The notes below the pieces were generated by a model. That model was not told the origin of the DNA and made no database searches. It saw only the letters and a program-made list of their open reading frames with translations. From Mucilaginibacter sp. MD40 (GTDB taxonomy: Bacteria; Bacteroidota; Bacteroidia; Sphingobacteriales; Sphingobacteriaceae): DNA of 64,000 bases. The DNA is taken from the NCBI RefSeq assembly GCF_002288635.1, contig NZ_NRSW01000001.1, positions 3,920,988 to 3,984,987 on the forward strand, written 5' to 3'. A program made the translations under genes and the position numbers. Below are positions 24,968 to 34,054 of the stretch, piece by piece; positions within the stretch are counted from its first letter, which is position 1, and every line of letters starts with the position of its first letter.

Positions 24968-25618
24968 TCAAAAATCGACAAGATTACCTTTTCTTTTTTG
25001 CTGAAAATAGCTGATCCAGCCAAATAAAAGAGATACACTGACACTAATTGGCAATATCATAACCGGCATACTGGTAAACCCAAAACCCAGTATAACCAAT
25101 ACGGTAAATAAGCTCAAAATATACAGCGTTTGTTTACGTGCGAATACTGATTCTAAGCGTATTATATTAATTTGATTTTGAGCCTTATAATTTTCTATAG
25201 CTACTTGAAAATCAGAAACAAATGCCTTAAGCAACTCGTCATTACAGAAGTTATTATTTGCGGTAATCTTAATTTTTTTACCATCTAAAAAACCTAAAGT
25301 AAATACAGTTCCGTTTTTCCCAAAGTATATATAATAATATTTTAAACCATTAAAAGGAACATGAACTGTTTGATTTAACGCTATTGTCAACTCATCTACA
25401 GAGATTGTAGCCGTTCCTGTCTTTCTTATTCTGTGTTTATTTAATAAAAAGAATGCCACCGATGATCCGATTATCAATACAACTACAAGGCCTGCCGGAA
25501 GCGTGTTTCCAAACAATGTTCTGAAAAGCCATAAACCCAACCCCAAAATAGCAACTGATACACCAAATAATAAATAGGTGAAACCTTGCCTAGTATATTC
25601 AAAAGTGTAACTTTTCAA
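24968..25618 (-). CDS. Four-helix membrane protein, unknown function
   Basis: The 216-residue protein has two N-terminal helices (about 14-33 and 40-58), a soluble part of about 100 residues rich in beta strands (GTATISVDELTIAL, FTLGFLDGKKIKITA), and two C-terminal helices (about 163-182, 185-204). This helix-pair, soluble domain, helix-pair plan recalls small bacterial PH-like membrane proteins. The start is a TTG at 25618; no ATG is near, so the start may be wrong. Codon use is AT-rich and unlike the neighbours. No recognised family. Confidence 0.6.
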   Translation of the reverse strand: MKSYTFEYTRQGFTYLLFGVSVAILGLGLWLFRTLFGNTLPAGLVVVLIIGSSVAFFLLNKHRIRKTGTATISVDELTIALNQTVHVPFNGLKYYYIYFGKNGTVFTLGFLDGKKIKITANNNFCNDELLKAFVSDFQVAIENYKAQNQINIIRLESVFARKQTLYILSLFTVLVILGFGFTSMPVMILPISVSVSLLFGWISYFQQKRKGNLVDF

Positions 25619-25751
25619 ATCGTAAATTAAATTTAATATACTAAATAACCATTATAACTATCTATTTAACTTGATGAATAATGATAAGTGATTCTATTAA
25701 CCCCTTCATCATTCGGCATTCAGTGTTCGATATTAAAAACACCGCGGCGAG

Positions 25752-28115
25752 CTACTTCTTTAATGTATTCTCAAACAGTTTATATATCCGCTTATATTCA
25801 TCGGCCCAGCTGCTGGGCTGTTCAAAGGCGTGGTCTTCTATTGGGTACGATGCCAGCTCCCAGTTCTCTTTATGTAGTTCAATGAGCTTTTGAGTAAGGC
25901 GTACAATGTCCTGGTAGTTCACGTTTTGGTCCAGCATGCCATGCAGCATCAGCAGGTTCCCTTTTAACCCATTGGCAAAATAAATAGGCGAACTTTTGCG
26001 GTAAGCCTGCTCATCTGTAAAGGGCTCATTGAGTATGTTAGAGGTGTATTCGTGGTTGTAATGCGCCCAGTCGGTAACCGAGCGGATGGCGCCGCCTGCC
26101 GAGAAAACATCCGGCTCGTTAAACATGGCCATCAGCGTAATAAAACCACCGTATGAGCCGCCGTACAGGCCCACATGTTTTGGGTTAACGCCATACTTAT
26201 CTACCAGTAGTTTCACGCCATCCACCTGGTCGGTAAGGTCTTTGCCGCCCATGTGGCGGTAAATACCCGTGCGGAAATCGCGGCCATAGCCCGCGCTTGC
26301 GGTATAATCTATATCCAAAACGGTGTACCCATTGTCGGCCAGCAGGTTGTTAAACATATATTCGCGGAAATAATAGCTCCATGAATACGTTACGTTTTGC
26401 AGATAACCGGCGCCATGTACAAATACTACGGCCGGTTTAGCCGGGTCGGGGTTGGCAGGCTGGTACAAGCGCGCGTAAACATCGGTACCGTAACGGTTTT
26501 TAAAACTGATGATCTGCGGGTCGCGCCATGGGTACGACAGGTACTCGGCCGACACAGAGTGGGTGACCTGGACCGCCTTTGCACCGGGCTTATTGGCCTG
26601 TATATATAATTCCCAGGGGCGGTTGGAGTACGAATAGCGGATAGCCAGCCATTTTTCATCAGGCGATAGGGTAACCTCGTTGCCGCCCTTCATGCCGGTG
26701 ATCTTAACGGGTGTACCACCGCTAACCGGGATACTGTAAAAATGCGTAATGCCGGGGTGGTCGATATTAGCGGTAAAGTAAAAGATTTTTTTATCCTTGC
26801 TTAATTGCAACGTTTGCACTTCCCATTTGCCGCTGGTGAGTTGTTTTTTGGTACCGCTCTCCACATCAACCACGTAAATGTGCGAATAGCCGCTGGCTTC
26901 GCTCTGGTAATAAAAATGGGTGGCGTCAATAAAACCGGCCCTGCCGGGGTTATCAATGCCCGGGCCGCCTATCCAGGCCTCGTCCCGCTGCCTGTCGAGC
27001 AAACGTAGTTTGCCGCTTACCGGGTCGAGCCGCATGATCCAGCAGTCTTTATTATCCTGCGATGATATGATCACCACGGCGTTACTACCGCTCTCGTTCC
27101 ATAAAACCCCATCAATGGTTACCGGCCTGTCGGCATTTTGTTTCTGCCGCTCTTTTAACTCTTCGGGGTAATCTTTCAGATAATCGGGCAGGTCTTTTAT
27201 ACCTGGGATGTCTGTGGTAATGATGGGATAGTACGTTCCCTGCTGTGTATCGTAAACAAATGTTTGGGATGTTGAGGAAGCCCGGCCAACTTTTGAGCGG
27301 TTGGGAATGTCTTCCGTAAAACCCGATGCCGTTACATAATTAGGTACCATAGCATTTTTTACGCCATCGGCACGTTTAGTGAGCCGGTAGGTAATAAACC
27401 TGCCATCCGGACTTATCTTTACCTCGCTTACCCGTTTATCGCCGGTTACAATTTCTTTCAATTGTTCGGGTTTAAGCAATTCGGTCCTCACCGAATCTGC
27501 TTTATCTTCTTTGGCTTTCTCTTTAATAATATCAAACAGTTCCAGCTGCTGCTTTTTTAGCCATTGCTCCTGCTCGTTAGGCTGCTTTTTGCTTTTTTGG
27601 TCAGTTGCCTCATGTACAAAATTGGTAAGCTGTACCAGTTGGCCATTTTTTAAGCTGAGGCTAAACAGATTATTATCCTGGCGATAAACAACCTTGCTTT
27701 CATCGCCCATAAATACCGGCTCGGTTTCACGGGCTTCTGTACTGGTAAGGCGGGCAGTTTTACCGGTTTTCACATCAAACAATAACAGGTCGCCATCCTT
27801 GCTGAAGATCTTGCGGGTGCGTTGTTTGTTCCAGTCGCCGTTACCGGTGCTCAGGCCGCGCTCTTCGGCAATGCTTACCCTACGCGCCTTGTTATCCGTA
27901 GGGCTCACGGCGTACAGTTCCGCGTCGCCAGAGGCATTTTCATTCCACTTAAAATAGACCTTTTTACTATCATCGGCCCAATCAATACCGGAGGGTGATA
28001 CGCCTATCCATTTCGGGTCGCGCATGATTTTTTCAATGGTAAGCGGGCCAAGTTTTTGGGCGAAAGAAGTAGTAGCCGCGGGGAGAAGCAGCAGCGTAAC
28101 CAATAGTTTTTTCAT
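25752..28115 (-). CDS. S9 family prolyl oligopeptidase / dipeptidyl peptidase IV-like
   Basis: The 787-residue secreted peptidase has a signal peptide (ending TSFAQK). Residues about 30-540 are a WD40/DPP IV-like propeller with repeated SPDGRFITYRL-, LSPDEKWLAIRYS-type blades. The C-terminal catalytic domain (about 560-787) has GLYGGSYGGFITLMAM with the nucleophile serine, LDQNVNYQD with the acid and YPIEDHAFEQP with the histidine. It would cleave short peptides in the periplasm. An inserted charged stretch (SKKQPNEQEQWLKKQQ) lies near residue 180. Both flanks carry the aatgatgaa repeat words. Confidence 0.9.
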   Translation of the reverse strand: MKKLLVTLLLLPAATTSFAQKLGPLTIEKIMRDPKWIGVSPSGIDWADDSKKVYFKWNENASGDAELYAVSPTDNKARRVSIAEERGLSTGNGDWNKQRTRKIFSKDGDLLLFDVKTGKTARLTSTEARETEPVFMGDESKVVYRQDNNLFSLSLKNGQLVQLTNFVHEATDQKSKKQPNEQEQWLKKQQLELFDIIKEKAKEDKADSVRTELLKPEQLKEIVTGDKRVSEVKISPDGRFITYRLTKRADGVKNAMVPNYVTASGFTEDIPNRSKVGRASSTSQTFVYDTQQGTYYPIITTDIPGIKDLPDYLKDYPEELKERQKQNADRPVTIDGVLWNESGSNAVVIISSQDNKDCWIMRLDPVSGKLRLLDRQRDEAWIGGPGIDNPGRAGFIDATHFYYQSEASGYSHIYVVDVESGTKKQLTSGKWEVQTLQLSKDKKIFYFTANIDHPGITHFYSIPVSGGTPVKITGMKGGNEVTLSPDEKWLAIRYSYSNRPWELYIQANKPGAKAVQVTHSVSAEYLSYPWRDPQIISFKNRYGTDVYARLYQPANPDPAKPAVVFVHGAGYLQNVTYSWSYYFREYMFNNLLADNGYTVLDIDYTASAGYGRDFRTGIYRHMGGKDLTDQVDGVKLLVDKYGVNPKHVGLYGGSYGGFITLMAMFNEPDVFSAGGAIRSVTDWAHYNHEYTSNILNEPFTDEQAYRKSSPIYFANGLKGNLLMLHGMLDQNVNYQDIVRLTQKLIELHKENWELASYPIEDHAFEQPSSWADEYKRIYKLFENTLKK

Positions 28116-28140
28116 GTGAACTTAAAAGATGCAATATAAG

Positions 28141-28386
28141 CATGTTTTAATATCGAATATTGAATTTCGAATGTTGAATGATGAAGCGTTTTTAAATATC
28201 GAATGATGAATAATGAAATAAAATCACTTCATCATTCGTCGTTCAGCATTCGATGTTCGATATTATCTTAAACACTTCATCATTCGGCGTCCAGCATTCA
28301 GTGTTCGATATTATCTTAAAACAATTCATCATTCGAAATTCAGCATTAGACATTATAAATCTCCCGCTCTCGCACCCCGCTCCCGC
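28141..28386. repeat. AATATCGAA / TTCATCATTCG words and CCCGCTCCCGCTCC
   Basis: The 275-base gap upstream of the S9 gene is built of words: tatcgaatattgaatttcga, atgttgaatgatgaag, aatgatgaataatgaa, then inverted cttcatcattcgtcgttcag, cattcgatgttcgatatt. The second half repeats acttcatcattcggcgtcc and ttcatcattcgaaattcagc. It ends with tcccgctctcgcaccccgc, the inverse of the family at 24745. Confidence 0.7.
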
Positions 28387-28390
28387 TCCT

Positions 28391-30493
28391 TCAATTATAA
28401 AACGTCCATGACACGCCGAATTTCAGCACGCGGTCCATTTGCGGGTAGCGGTTAACGGTATAAAAACCTTTGCTGAATAGTCCCTGGTTCACGTAATCAT
28501 ACTGCACAAAAATATTGGTGCGTACCAGCGTGGCTTTAAAGAACAGGCTGGCTACCGGGTACGAGGTAAAGGTAACATCGGGCCCGTTATAGAACTGGCC
28601 TATGCTGAGCGCGTACGATGGAGCCAGGTAAGTGGTATTGTACCGCGCGTTGATACCAAACTGCGAATTAAGGGTAAACAACTGCGCCTTGTAATAAAGG
28701 CTGCTATAGGTATATACCTCCGGCGTGCGCAATATGGCCGCGTTATCGGTTTTTTGGTATACAATATAGTTATCAAAATTAAGCTTACGCCAGTGCAGGT
28801 TTTTACCAATGCTTAATTTAAGCATGTTAATTGGCGACCCATACTGCCTTGGCGAGGCATCGATACCGTTTGGCTGCGAGGCAAAATAAAGGTAATCGTT
28901 CACCAGGAAATATTCGGCCTTCAGGTCCAGCTCCAGCGCTTCGTTCACGTAGTTGAAAGACAGGTTGGTGACCTTTTGATTGGCAAAGCTGTTATTAAAA
29001 ATATAGTGATTGGATATCCAGTTGGTATACACCAGCCCCGGCGAACTACTTTGCTGGTAGGCGCCTAAAACTATACGGCCGGTTTTGCGGTTACCAGCGA
29101 GGGTAAGCTTGGCATCATACAGAAAATCGCCAAAATTGCGTCCCTGTACAATCTGCTGTATGTCGGCATCAAGGTTAATACGATCGCTGAAACGGTAGCC
29201 CAGCTTACCCTTCACCGTAATATTCTGGAAGGTAGTGTTTTGTACCTGCACCGGCTGTATCTGCTTTTTACCATATTGGTTAATAATGGTATCGGCCACA
29301 AACTGGCTTACTTTATAAAAATCCTGCGTTAAACCGAGATCCAGTTTCAACTCATTCTTCAGCATTTTTTTGCTGCGCCCCCGCAGGTAAAAACTGTACG
29401 AGAAATCATTTTGCAGGTGCAGCACGTTGAGCGAATCGCGCGAGCGGGCGGAAGAGAAATAATAATCAGGAAAGGCACCAAACTGGTCCAGTCCGTTTTG
29501 CAGGTAGTTATATTTACGCTGATTGTAGTAAAACGTATAGCCCACGCGCTGTGTAGGCAGCACGTTGTTGGTACCCGCCTTGCCCTTGTTAAGGCTATCA
29601 ATATGCCCTATGTAGTAAAACTGCTTTACATACAGGCCGTTGTTTTTCCAGTTGCTGTAGCTGCCCGGCAGGCGCACCGGTTCGCCCGTTTTATCAAACG
29701 ATGGATTGGTAAAGATATCCTGCTTTAAAATGGACCCTGTTTCCGGGGCTTTTAAATTATTGAACAACAGGTTAGCCAGCAGGTTATAACGCTTGTTAAC
29801 GCTATGGTACCAGGTAAATACGCCTGCTGTAAAATCGCTCACGTTTTGGCTCAGTACGTTATTGGTGCTGTAATACCCTTTTGAGCCGTTAAAGTTGAGT
29901 AAAAAGCCAACGTTCCAGTTGGGCTTAACGTTTTGTGTATGCAGGGCCTTAAACAATTGCTCTTTGGTGCCGCCGATAGTACTGTATAAGGATAACAGCG
30001 TGTAAGGGGCGCGGGCATTAAAGTAATTAAGGTCCTGCGGGTTTACCAGGTAGGCATCCAGCGCGTGCTGGCCCTCATCAAAGCCTATGGTTTTGCGGGG
30101 GTTAAACAGCAGGTCGCGGGCGGCGGTGCCCGGGTAGCCCAGGCTTATCTTGGGGTTACGCGGCTGGTTAAGCGGGCTATAGTTCTCAAAGTTCACCAAA
30201 CCGGTATCCAGCGGGAAAAGCTGTATACTATCGGCCAGTAAGCGCTCGCTGGTTACCTTAATAAACTTGGACGTAAAAACAATCGAATCGTGCTTGTTCT
30301 CCTCGCGCTTGCGCAGCGAGTCCAGGTTATCCGAAGCGGAATTATTGCGCGGGCGGTTACGGGTGGTATCGCGACTGTACACCGGCTCATTTGGCCGCTG
30401 CCCGGGGAAACTCGGGTTACTTATCTGCGCGAAGGCGCCCTGCGCGGCGGCACAGATCAATATCAGCAGTAAATACTTCAGCTTGTTTGCCAT
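28391..30493 (-). CDS. Putative porin (Porin_10 family)
   Basis: The 700-residue outer membrane protein has a signal peptide (ending QGAFAQ), a polar, arginine-rich N-terminal stretch (RDTTRNRPRNNSASD), then a long series of alternating aromatic beta strands ending in VLKFGVSWTFYN. Segments such as ISLGYPGTAARDLLFNP and YTLLSLYSTIGGTKEQLF match the Bacteroidota putative porin family. Its ATG shares a base with the stop of the upstream punA gene, so it is probably translated in the lpxK-punA-porin unit. Substrate unknown; the neighbour suggests purine nucleoside use but this is only context. Confidence 0.82.
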   Translation of the reverse strand: MANKLKYLLLILICAAAQGAFAQISNPSFPGQRPNEPVYSRDTTRNRPRNNSASDNLDSLRKREENKHDSIVFTSKFIKVTSERLLADSIQLFPLDTGLVNFENYSPLNQPRNPKISLGYPGTAARDLLFNPRKTIGFDEGQHALDAYLVNPQDLNYFNARAPYTLLSLYSTIGGTKEQLFKALHTQNVKPNWNVGFLLNFNGSKGYYSTNNVLSQNVSDFTAGVFTWYHSVNKRYNLLANLLFNNLKAPETGSILKQDIFTNPSFDKTGEPVRLPGSYSNWKNNGLYVKQFYYIGHIDSLNKGKAGTNNVLPTQRVGYTFYYNQRKYNYLQNGLDQFGAFPDYYFSSARSRDSLNVLHLQNDFSYSFYLRGRSKKMLKNELKLDLGLTQDFYKVSQFVADTIINQYGKKQIQPVQVQNTTFQNITVKGKLGYRFSDRINLDADIQQIVQGRNFGDFLYDAKLTLAGNRKTGRIVLGAYQQSSSPGLVYTNWISNHYIFNNSFANQKVTNLSFNYVNEALELDLKAEYFLVNDYLYFASQPNGIDASPRQYGSPINMLKLSIGKNLHWRKLNFDNYIVYQKTDNAAILRTPEVYTYSSLYYKAQLFTLNSQFGINARYNTTYLAPSYALSIGQFYNGPDVTFTSYPVASLFFKATLVRTNIFVQYDYVNQGLFSKGFYTVNRYPQMDRVLKFGVSWTFYN

Positions 30494-31308
30494 TAAAGCC
30501 CGGCTATCAGTTCTTTTAAAATTAAGGTTAGTTTGGGTTCGGCCTCCTGCGCTACCGCCAGTATTTCCTCCACCGATACCGGTTTTAATTGCTCAGGGAA
30601 CCCCTCATCCGTTAAAACAGATATGGCGAATACCGGCAGCCCCATGTGATTGGCCACAATTACTTCGGGTACGGTGCTCATCCCTACCGCGTCGCCGCCT
30701 ATGATACGCAGGTACCTGTACTCGGCACGGGTTTCCAGATTGGGGCCGGTTACCGCTACATAAACTCCCTTATGGCAGGTAATATTGTTGGCTGCGGCAA
30801 TCTCCAGTCCTTTATTGATCAGGTCGTGGCGGTAAGGTTCGCTCATGTCCGGGAAACGAGGGCCCAGGTCGCTGTCGTTACGGCCAATAAGCGGGTTCAT
30901 GGGTTGCAGGTTAATGTGGTCCTCTATTACCATCAGGTCGCCCTTTCTGAAATCGGGGTTCAATGATCCGCTGGCGTTGGAGACGAACAGCGTTTTAATA
31001 CCCAGCATTTTCATTACCCTCACAGGCAGCGTGATCTGCTGCATGTTGTAACCCTCGTAATAATGCAAACGGCCCTGCATGGCTACCACCTTTTTACCGC
31101 CCAGCATACCAAATATCAACTTGCCCGAATGGAACTCCAGCGTTGATATAGGGAAGCCCGGTATGTTCGAATACATGAGCTGTTTCTCTATCTCTATCTC
31201 ATTCACCAGGCCACCCAGGCCGGTACCTAAAATAATACCTGCTTCGGGCTCAAAATCGCCTATGCGTTTCTTGATGTATTCAGTGGTGCTGTATATGCTC
31301 TCTAACAT
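30493..31308 (-). CDS. punA: Purine-nucleoside phosphorylase
   Basis: The 271-residue cytoplasmic enzyme splits purine nucleosides with phosphate to give base and ribose-1-phosphate. It is the trimeric PNP type: IILGTGLGGLVNEIE (phosphate loop), MQGRLHYYEGY, FVSNASGSLNPDFRKGDLMVI, TGPNLETRAEYRYLRIIGGDAVGMSTVPE and SVLTDEGFP. The start overlaps the end of lpxK by 29 bases and the stop overlaps the porin ATG (TAATG). Full length. Confidence 0.95.
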   Translation of the reverse strand: MLESIYSTTEYIKKRIGDFEPEAGIILGTGLGGLVNEIEIEKQLMYSNIPGFPISTLEFHSGKLIFGMLGGKKVVAMQGRLHYYEGYNMQQITLPVRVMKMLGIKTLFVSNASGSLNPDFRKGDLMVIEDHINLQPMNPLIGRNDSDLGPRFPDMSEPYRHDLINKGLEIAAANNITCHKGVYVAVTGPNLETRAEYRYLRIIGGDAVGMSTVPEVIVANHMGLPVFAISVLTDEGFPEQLKPVSVEEILAVAQEAEPKLTLILKELIAGL

Positions 31309-32335
31309 AAGTAGTAATTAAATGGTCAAATGCGTCCTGCGCGTTATTCAGCAGCTTTATGCCTATAGGCTGTACTAAAACGGGTAATCCGTTTAGTATC
31401 ATCTGCAGGTGCTGTAACCCTAAACGCTGCGCATCCTTTTCTGTTGTGATGATGATCTTTTTTTCTGCCTTGCAGGTCTTAAAATCATCAGCAAGTTTAA
31501 GTATATTTTTTGGGGTAAAGGGATGATGATCGGGATATTTATGATGGATAACTGACGGACCAAGCTCTTCCAGATATTTAACCAGCGGCGCCGGGTTAGC
31601 AATACCTGTAAGCAGGAATATGGTAGTATCCCCGTCTATCGCTACATCTGTTTGTTCGCCATATAATGTAAGTAACGGCTGGTAGCTGATGGCGCTGAAA
31701 AATAAGGGCTGCGTACTAAGCGGTGTAAGTTTGTGATAGCAGCGGGTCATATCGGCCTCTGTGATGGTTTCGGGGCATTTGGTCACCACCATGATATCCG
31801 CGCGCCAGCGGCCGCTGAAAGGTTCGCGCAGGTTGCCGGCGGGCAGCACAATCTGCGGCAGTTGCAGGTTTCGGTAATCAAACAACAGGATGCTGAGGCC
31901 CGGCTTTACCGCCCGGTGCTGAAAGGCATCGTCCATTACCACTACCTCGTGGTTGGTTTTTAACCATTCTATACCGGCTACGCGGTCTTCACAAACGGCT
32001 ACTGTAATATCGGGAAACTTTTGCTTGAACTGAGATGGCTCATCGCCGATCTCGGCCGCGGTAGATGAGGCTAACGCTTCTATAAAACCTTTGGTTTGGC
32101 GGCCGTAGCCCCTGCTCAGGGTTGCCAGCTTTACCTCATCCTTTAACAAGCGCACAATGTGTTCCGTCATGGGGCTTTTGCCCGCTCCGCCTACTTCAAG
32201 ATTGCCTATGCTGATAACGGGAATATCAAAACCGCGGCTTTTGAACAGCCCGGCATCATACAACCAGTTGCGGATAACCACTACCAGACCGTAGATGAGA
32301 GAGAAAGGTAACAAGAGTAAGCGCAGGTACCGCAT
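31280..32335 (-). CDS. lpxK: Tetraacyldisaccharide 4'-kinase
   Basis: The enzyme phosphorylates the 4' position of the lipid A disaccharide at the inner membrane. The 351-residue product has an N-terminal membrane-associated helix (RYLRLLLLPFSLIYGLVVVI), the P-loop GNLEVGGAGKSPMTE, LSRGYGRQTKGF, and DEPSQFKQKFPDITVAV, then VVMDDAFQHRAV. A longer frame starts at 32401, but the ATG at 32335 begins the conserved N-terminus, and a TATCTTTAC box lies just upstream. First gene of the overlapping lpxK-punA-porin unit. Confidence 0.95.
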   Translation of the reverse strand: MRYLRLLLLPFSLIYGLVVVIRNWLYDAGLFKSRGFDIPVISIGNLEVGGAGKSPMTEHIVRLLKDEVKLATLSRGYGRQTKGFIEALASSTAAEIGDEPSQFKQKFPDITVAVCEDRVAGIEWLKTNHEVVVMDDAFQHRAVKPGLSILLFDYRNLQLPQIVLPAGNLREPFSGRWRADIMVVTKCPETITEADMTRCYHKLTPLSTQPLFFSAISYQPLLTLYGEQTDVAIDGDTTIFLLTGIANPAPLVKYLEELGPSVIHHKYPDHHPFTPKNILKLADDFKTCKAEKKIIITTEKDAQRLGLQHLQMILNGLPVLVQPIGIKLLNNAQDAFDHLITTYVREHIQHH

Positions 32336-32341
32336 AGGGTG

Positions 32342-32350
32342 GTAAAGATA
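32342..32350 (-). promoter_or_regulatory. Candidate -7 element for lpxK
   Basis: TATCTTTAC on the minus strand ends 7 bases before the chosen ATG and resembles TAnnTTTG with one mismatch. It supports the shorter lpxK start and implies a very short leader. Confidence 0.35.
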
Positions 32351-32428
32351 AATAATAGCCAATGAACCTGTGCTTATTTTTGCGCTTTGGGCATGCGGCA
32401 CTCGTAAATGTTTATTACATTTATTGCT

Positions 32429-33337
32429 ATGAAGAAACTCCTTTGCCTGCTGTTAAGCATTACTACCTTCAGCGCCATAGCGCAAACCGACACTAAGCTG
32501 ACCGTCCAGTTGCAAAACTTGCTGAAAGATTTTCATGGCCGTGCAGGTGTGTATGTGCACAACTTAAAAACTGGCAAAACCGCCGCTATAAACTCGGATA
32601 CGCTTTTCCCAACGGCAAGTATGATCAAGGTAAGCATACTGAACGGAGTGATGGATAAAATAGAAAAGGGCGACCTGCATTACAACCAAAAACTGGTTTA
32701 CCGCGATTCGTTGCTTTATGCAGGCGAGGATATCCTGGGATCATTCAAGAACGGTGATACCATACAATTGAGCAAGGTAACCATGCTGATGATCACCATG
32801 AGCGATAACACGGCCAGCCTGTGGCTGCAAAAATTGGTGGGCGGCGAGTATATTAATAACTGGCTCGCCACTAACGGCTTTAAGGTAATGCGGGTAAACT
32901 CGCGCGTGGCAGGCCGCGAGGACATGCGTAAAATATACGGTTGGGGCGTTACTACACCTTATGAAATGTGCCGACTGTTTACCCTAATACGTGATGGCAA
33001 GGCCGTAAGCCCGGCGGCCAGCGAGCGTATGTACCGTACGCTTAACCGTATTTACTGGGACGAGAACGCGCTATCGCAGATACCGCCTTATGTGCAGGCT
33101 ATCTCTAAACAGGGCGCGGTTGACGCTTCTCGATCTGAAACGGTGCTGGTAAACGCCCCGCACGGCGATTACGTTTTTTCGATCATCACCAAAAACAACC
33201 TGGACCAAAGCTGGACACCGCAAAACGAGGCCGACATTCTTATTAAAAAAGTATCGGCCCTGTTGTGGCATTATTTTGAGCCGCAAAGCAAATGGCAGCC
33301 CGCTCCCGGCGTGGATAAATTTATGCTAAATGAGTAG
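32429..33337 (+). CDS. Class A beta-lactamase-like serine hydrolase
   Basis: The 302-residue exported protein (signal peptide MKKLLCLLLSITTFSAIAQ) has the penicillin-interacting pattern: TASMIK (nucleophile serine and lysine) near residue 71, MSDN near 130, and SKQGAVD near 235 in place of KTG. GVYVHNLKTGKTAAINSD precedes the active site as in class A enzymes. The Glu166 equivalent is not clear. It could be a beta-lactamase or a peptidoglycan-linked esterase-like relative. An ATG at 32408 would add seven residues; the ATG at 32429 gives the cleaner signal peptide. It is divergent from lpxK. Confidence 0.82.
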   Translation: MKKLLCLLLSITTFSAIAQTDTKLTVQLQNLLKDFHGRAGVYVHNLKTGKTAAINSDTLFPTASMIKVSILNGVMDKIEKGDLHYNQKLVYRDSLLYAGEDILGSFKNGDTIQLSKVTMLMITMSDNTASLWLQKLVGGEYINNWLATNGFKVMRVNSRVAGREDMRKIYGWGVTTPYEMCRLFTLIRDGKAVSPAASERMYRTLNRIYWDENALSQIPPYVQAISKQGAVDASRSETVLVNAPHGDYVFSIITKNNLDQSWTPQNEADILIKKVSALLWHYFEPQSKWQPAPGVDKFMLNE

Positions 33338-33348
33338 CGGCTGAACTC

Positions 33349-33837
33349 TTATTCCAGTTCAGCCAATAAACCGCGTACGTCCAACTGCCGGGTAAACATG
33401 GTGAGGTTGCCCTGCGCGTCTAACGGCCATTTTTCCCGCGGGCGGTCCCAATACAACTCTACACCATTACCATCAGGATCATCCAGGTACAGGGCTTCTG
33501 ATACGCCATGGTCTGATGCGCCGCTAAGCGGGTAACCCTTATCCAACAGGCGTTTCAGGATAGCCGCCAGGTCCTTCCTTTCCGGGTAAAGTATAGCCGT
33601 GTGGAACAGGCCCGGCGCGTATTGCGGTGCCGGCGGCGCGCCCTTGCTTTGCCAGGTGTTTAACCCGATGTGGTGGTGGTAGCCCCCGGCTGATATAAAG
33701 GCGGCCTGGTCGCCGTACATGGTTACCAGTTCAAAACCGAGCAGGTCGCAGTAAAAAGCCATTGACCGTTGCAGATCGCTCACCTTTAAATGTACGTGCC
33801 CTATGCGGGTTTGGGCAGGTATTTTATAGTCGCTCAT
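33349..33837 (-). CDS. VOC family (glyoxalase/extradiol dioxygenase-like) protein
   Basis: The 162-residue protein has the paired beta-alpha-beta-beta-beta modules of the vicinal oxygen chelate fold. IGHVHLKVSDLQRSMAFYCD holds the first metal histidine, YHHHIGLNTW the middle one, and LDDPDGNGVELYWDRP the terminal glutamate. It resembles catechol-2,3-dioxygenase-like proteins, but the small size and lone position leave the substrate open. Convergent with the serine hydrolase gene with 11 bases between stops. Confidence 0.85.
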   Translation of the reverse strand: MSDYKIPAQTRIGHVHLKVSDLQRSMAFYCDLLGFELVTMYGDQAAFISAGGYHHHIGLNTWQSKGAPPAPQYAPGLFHTAILYPERKDLAAILKRLLDKGYPLSGASDHGVSEALYLDDPDGNGVELYWDRPREKWPLDAQGNLTMFTRQLDVRGLLAELE

Positions 33838-33846
33838 GATATTCGC

Positions 33847-34018
33847 GTTTTAATGTTGAAAGGTTGGAAAGTTAAATGTTGAAATGTTTCCTTCCTTATA
33901 GTGTAAAGCTAAGTTGTTTTTAAACAAAATTTGTCGCTACAAAGCAATTTATATGTTTAAACATTTATTCTAATTGACCACTCCCTATTTAACGTTTCAA
34001 CGTTCAAACATTCCAACG
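33847..34018. repeat. GTTGGAAAGTT / AACGTTCCAAC inverted words
   Basis: The VOC side begins with ttttaatgttgaaaggttgg, aaagttaaatgttgaaatg (33849-33887). The engB side carries the inverse aacgtttcaacgttcaaaca and ttccaacg (33990-34018). About 100 bases separate them. The same family pair is at 49139-49300. Confidence 0.65.
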
Positions 34019-34042
34019 CTCCTCCCACAAAATAATAAACCG

Positions 34043-34051
34043 TACCTTTGC
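34043..34051 (+). promoter_or_regulatory. -7 element of engB
   Basis: TACCTTTGC is an exact TAnnTTTG match and ends 3 bases before ATG 34055, which implies a very short or absent leader. This decides the start codon against the TTG at 33974. Confidence 0.55.
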
Positions 34052-34054
34052 GAT

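Noticed and set aside
24745..28386. Considered as an insertion sequence or transposon with inverted ends
   Set aside because: No transposase or integrase frame, and the inverted words are imperfect and variable; kept only as a repeat pattern.
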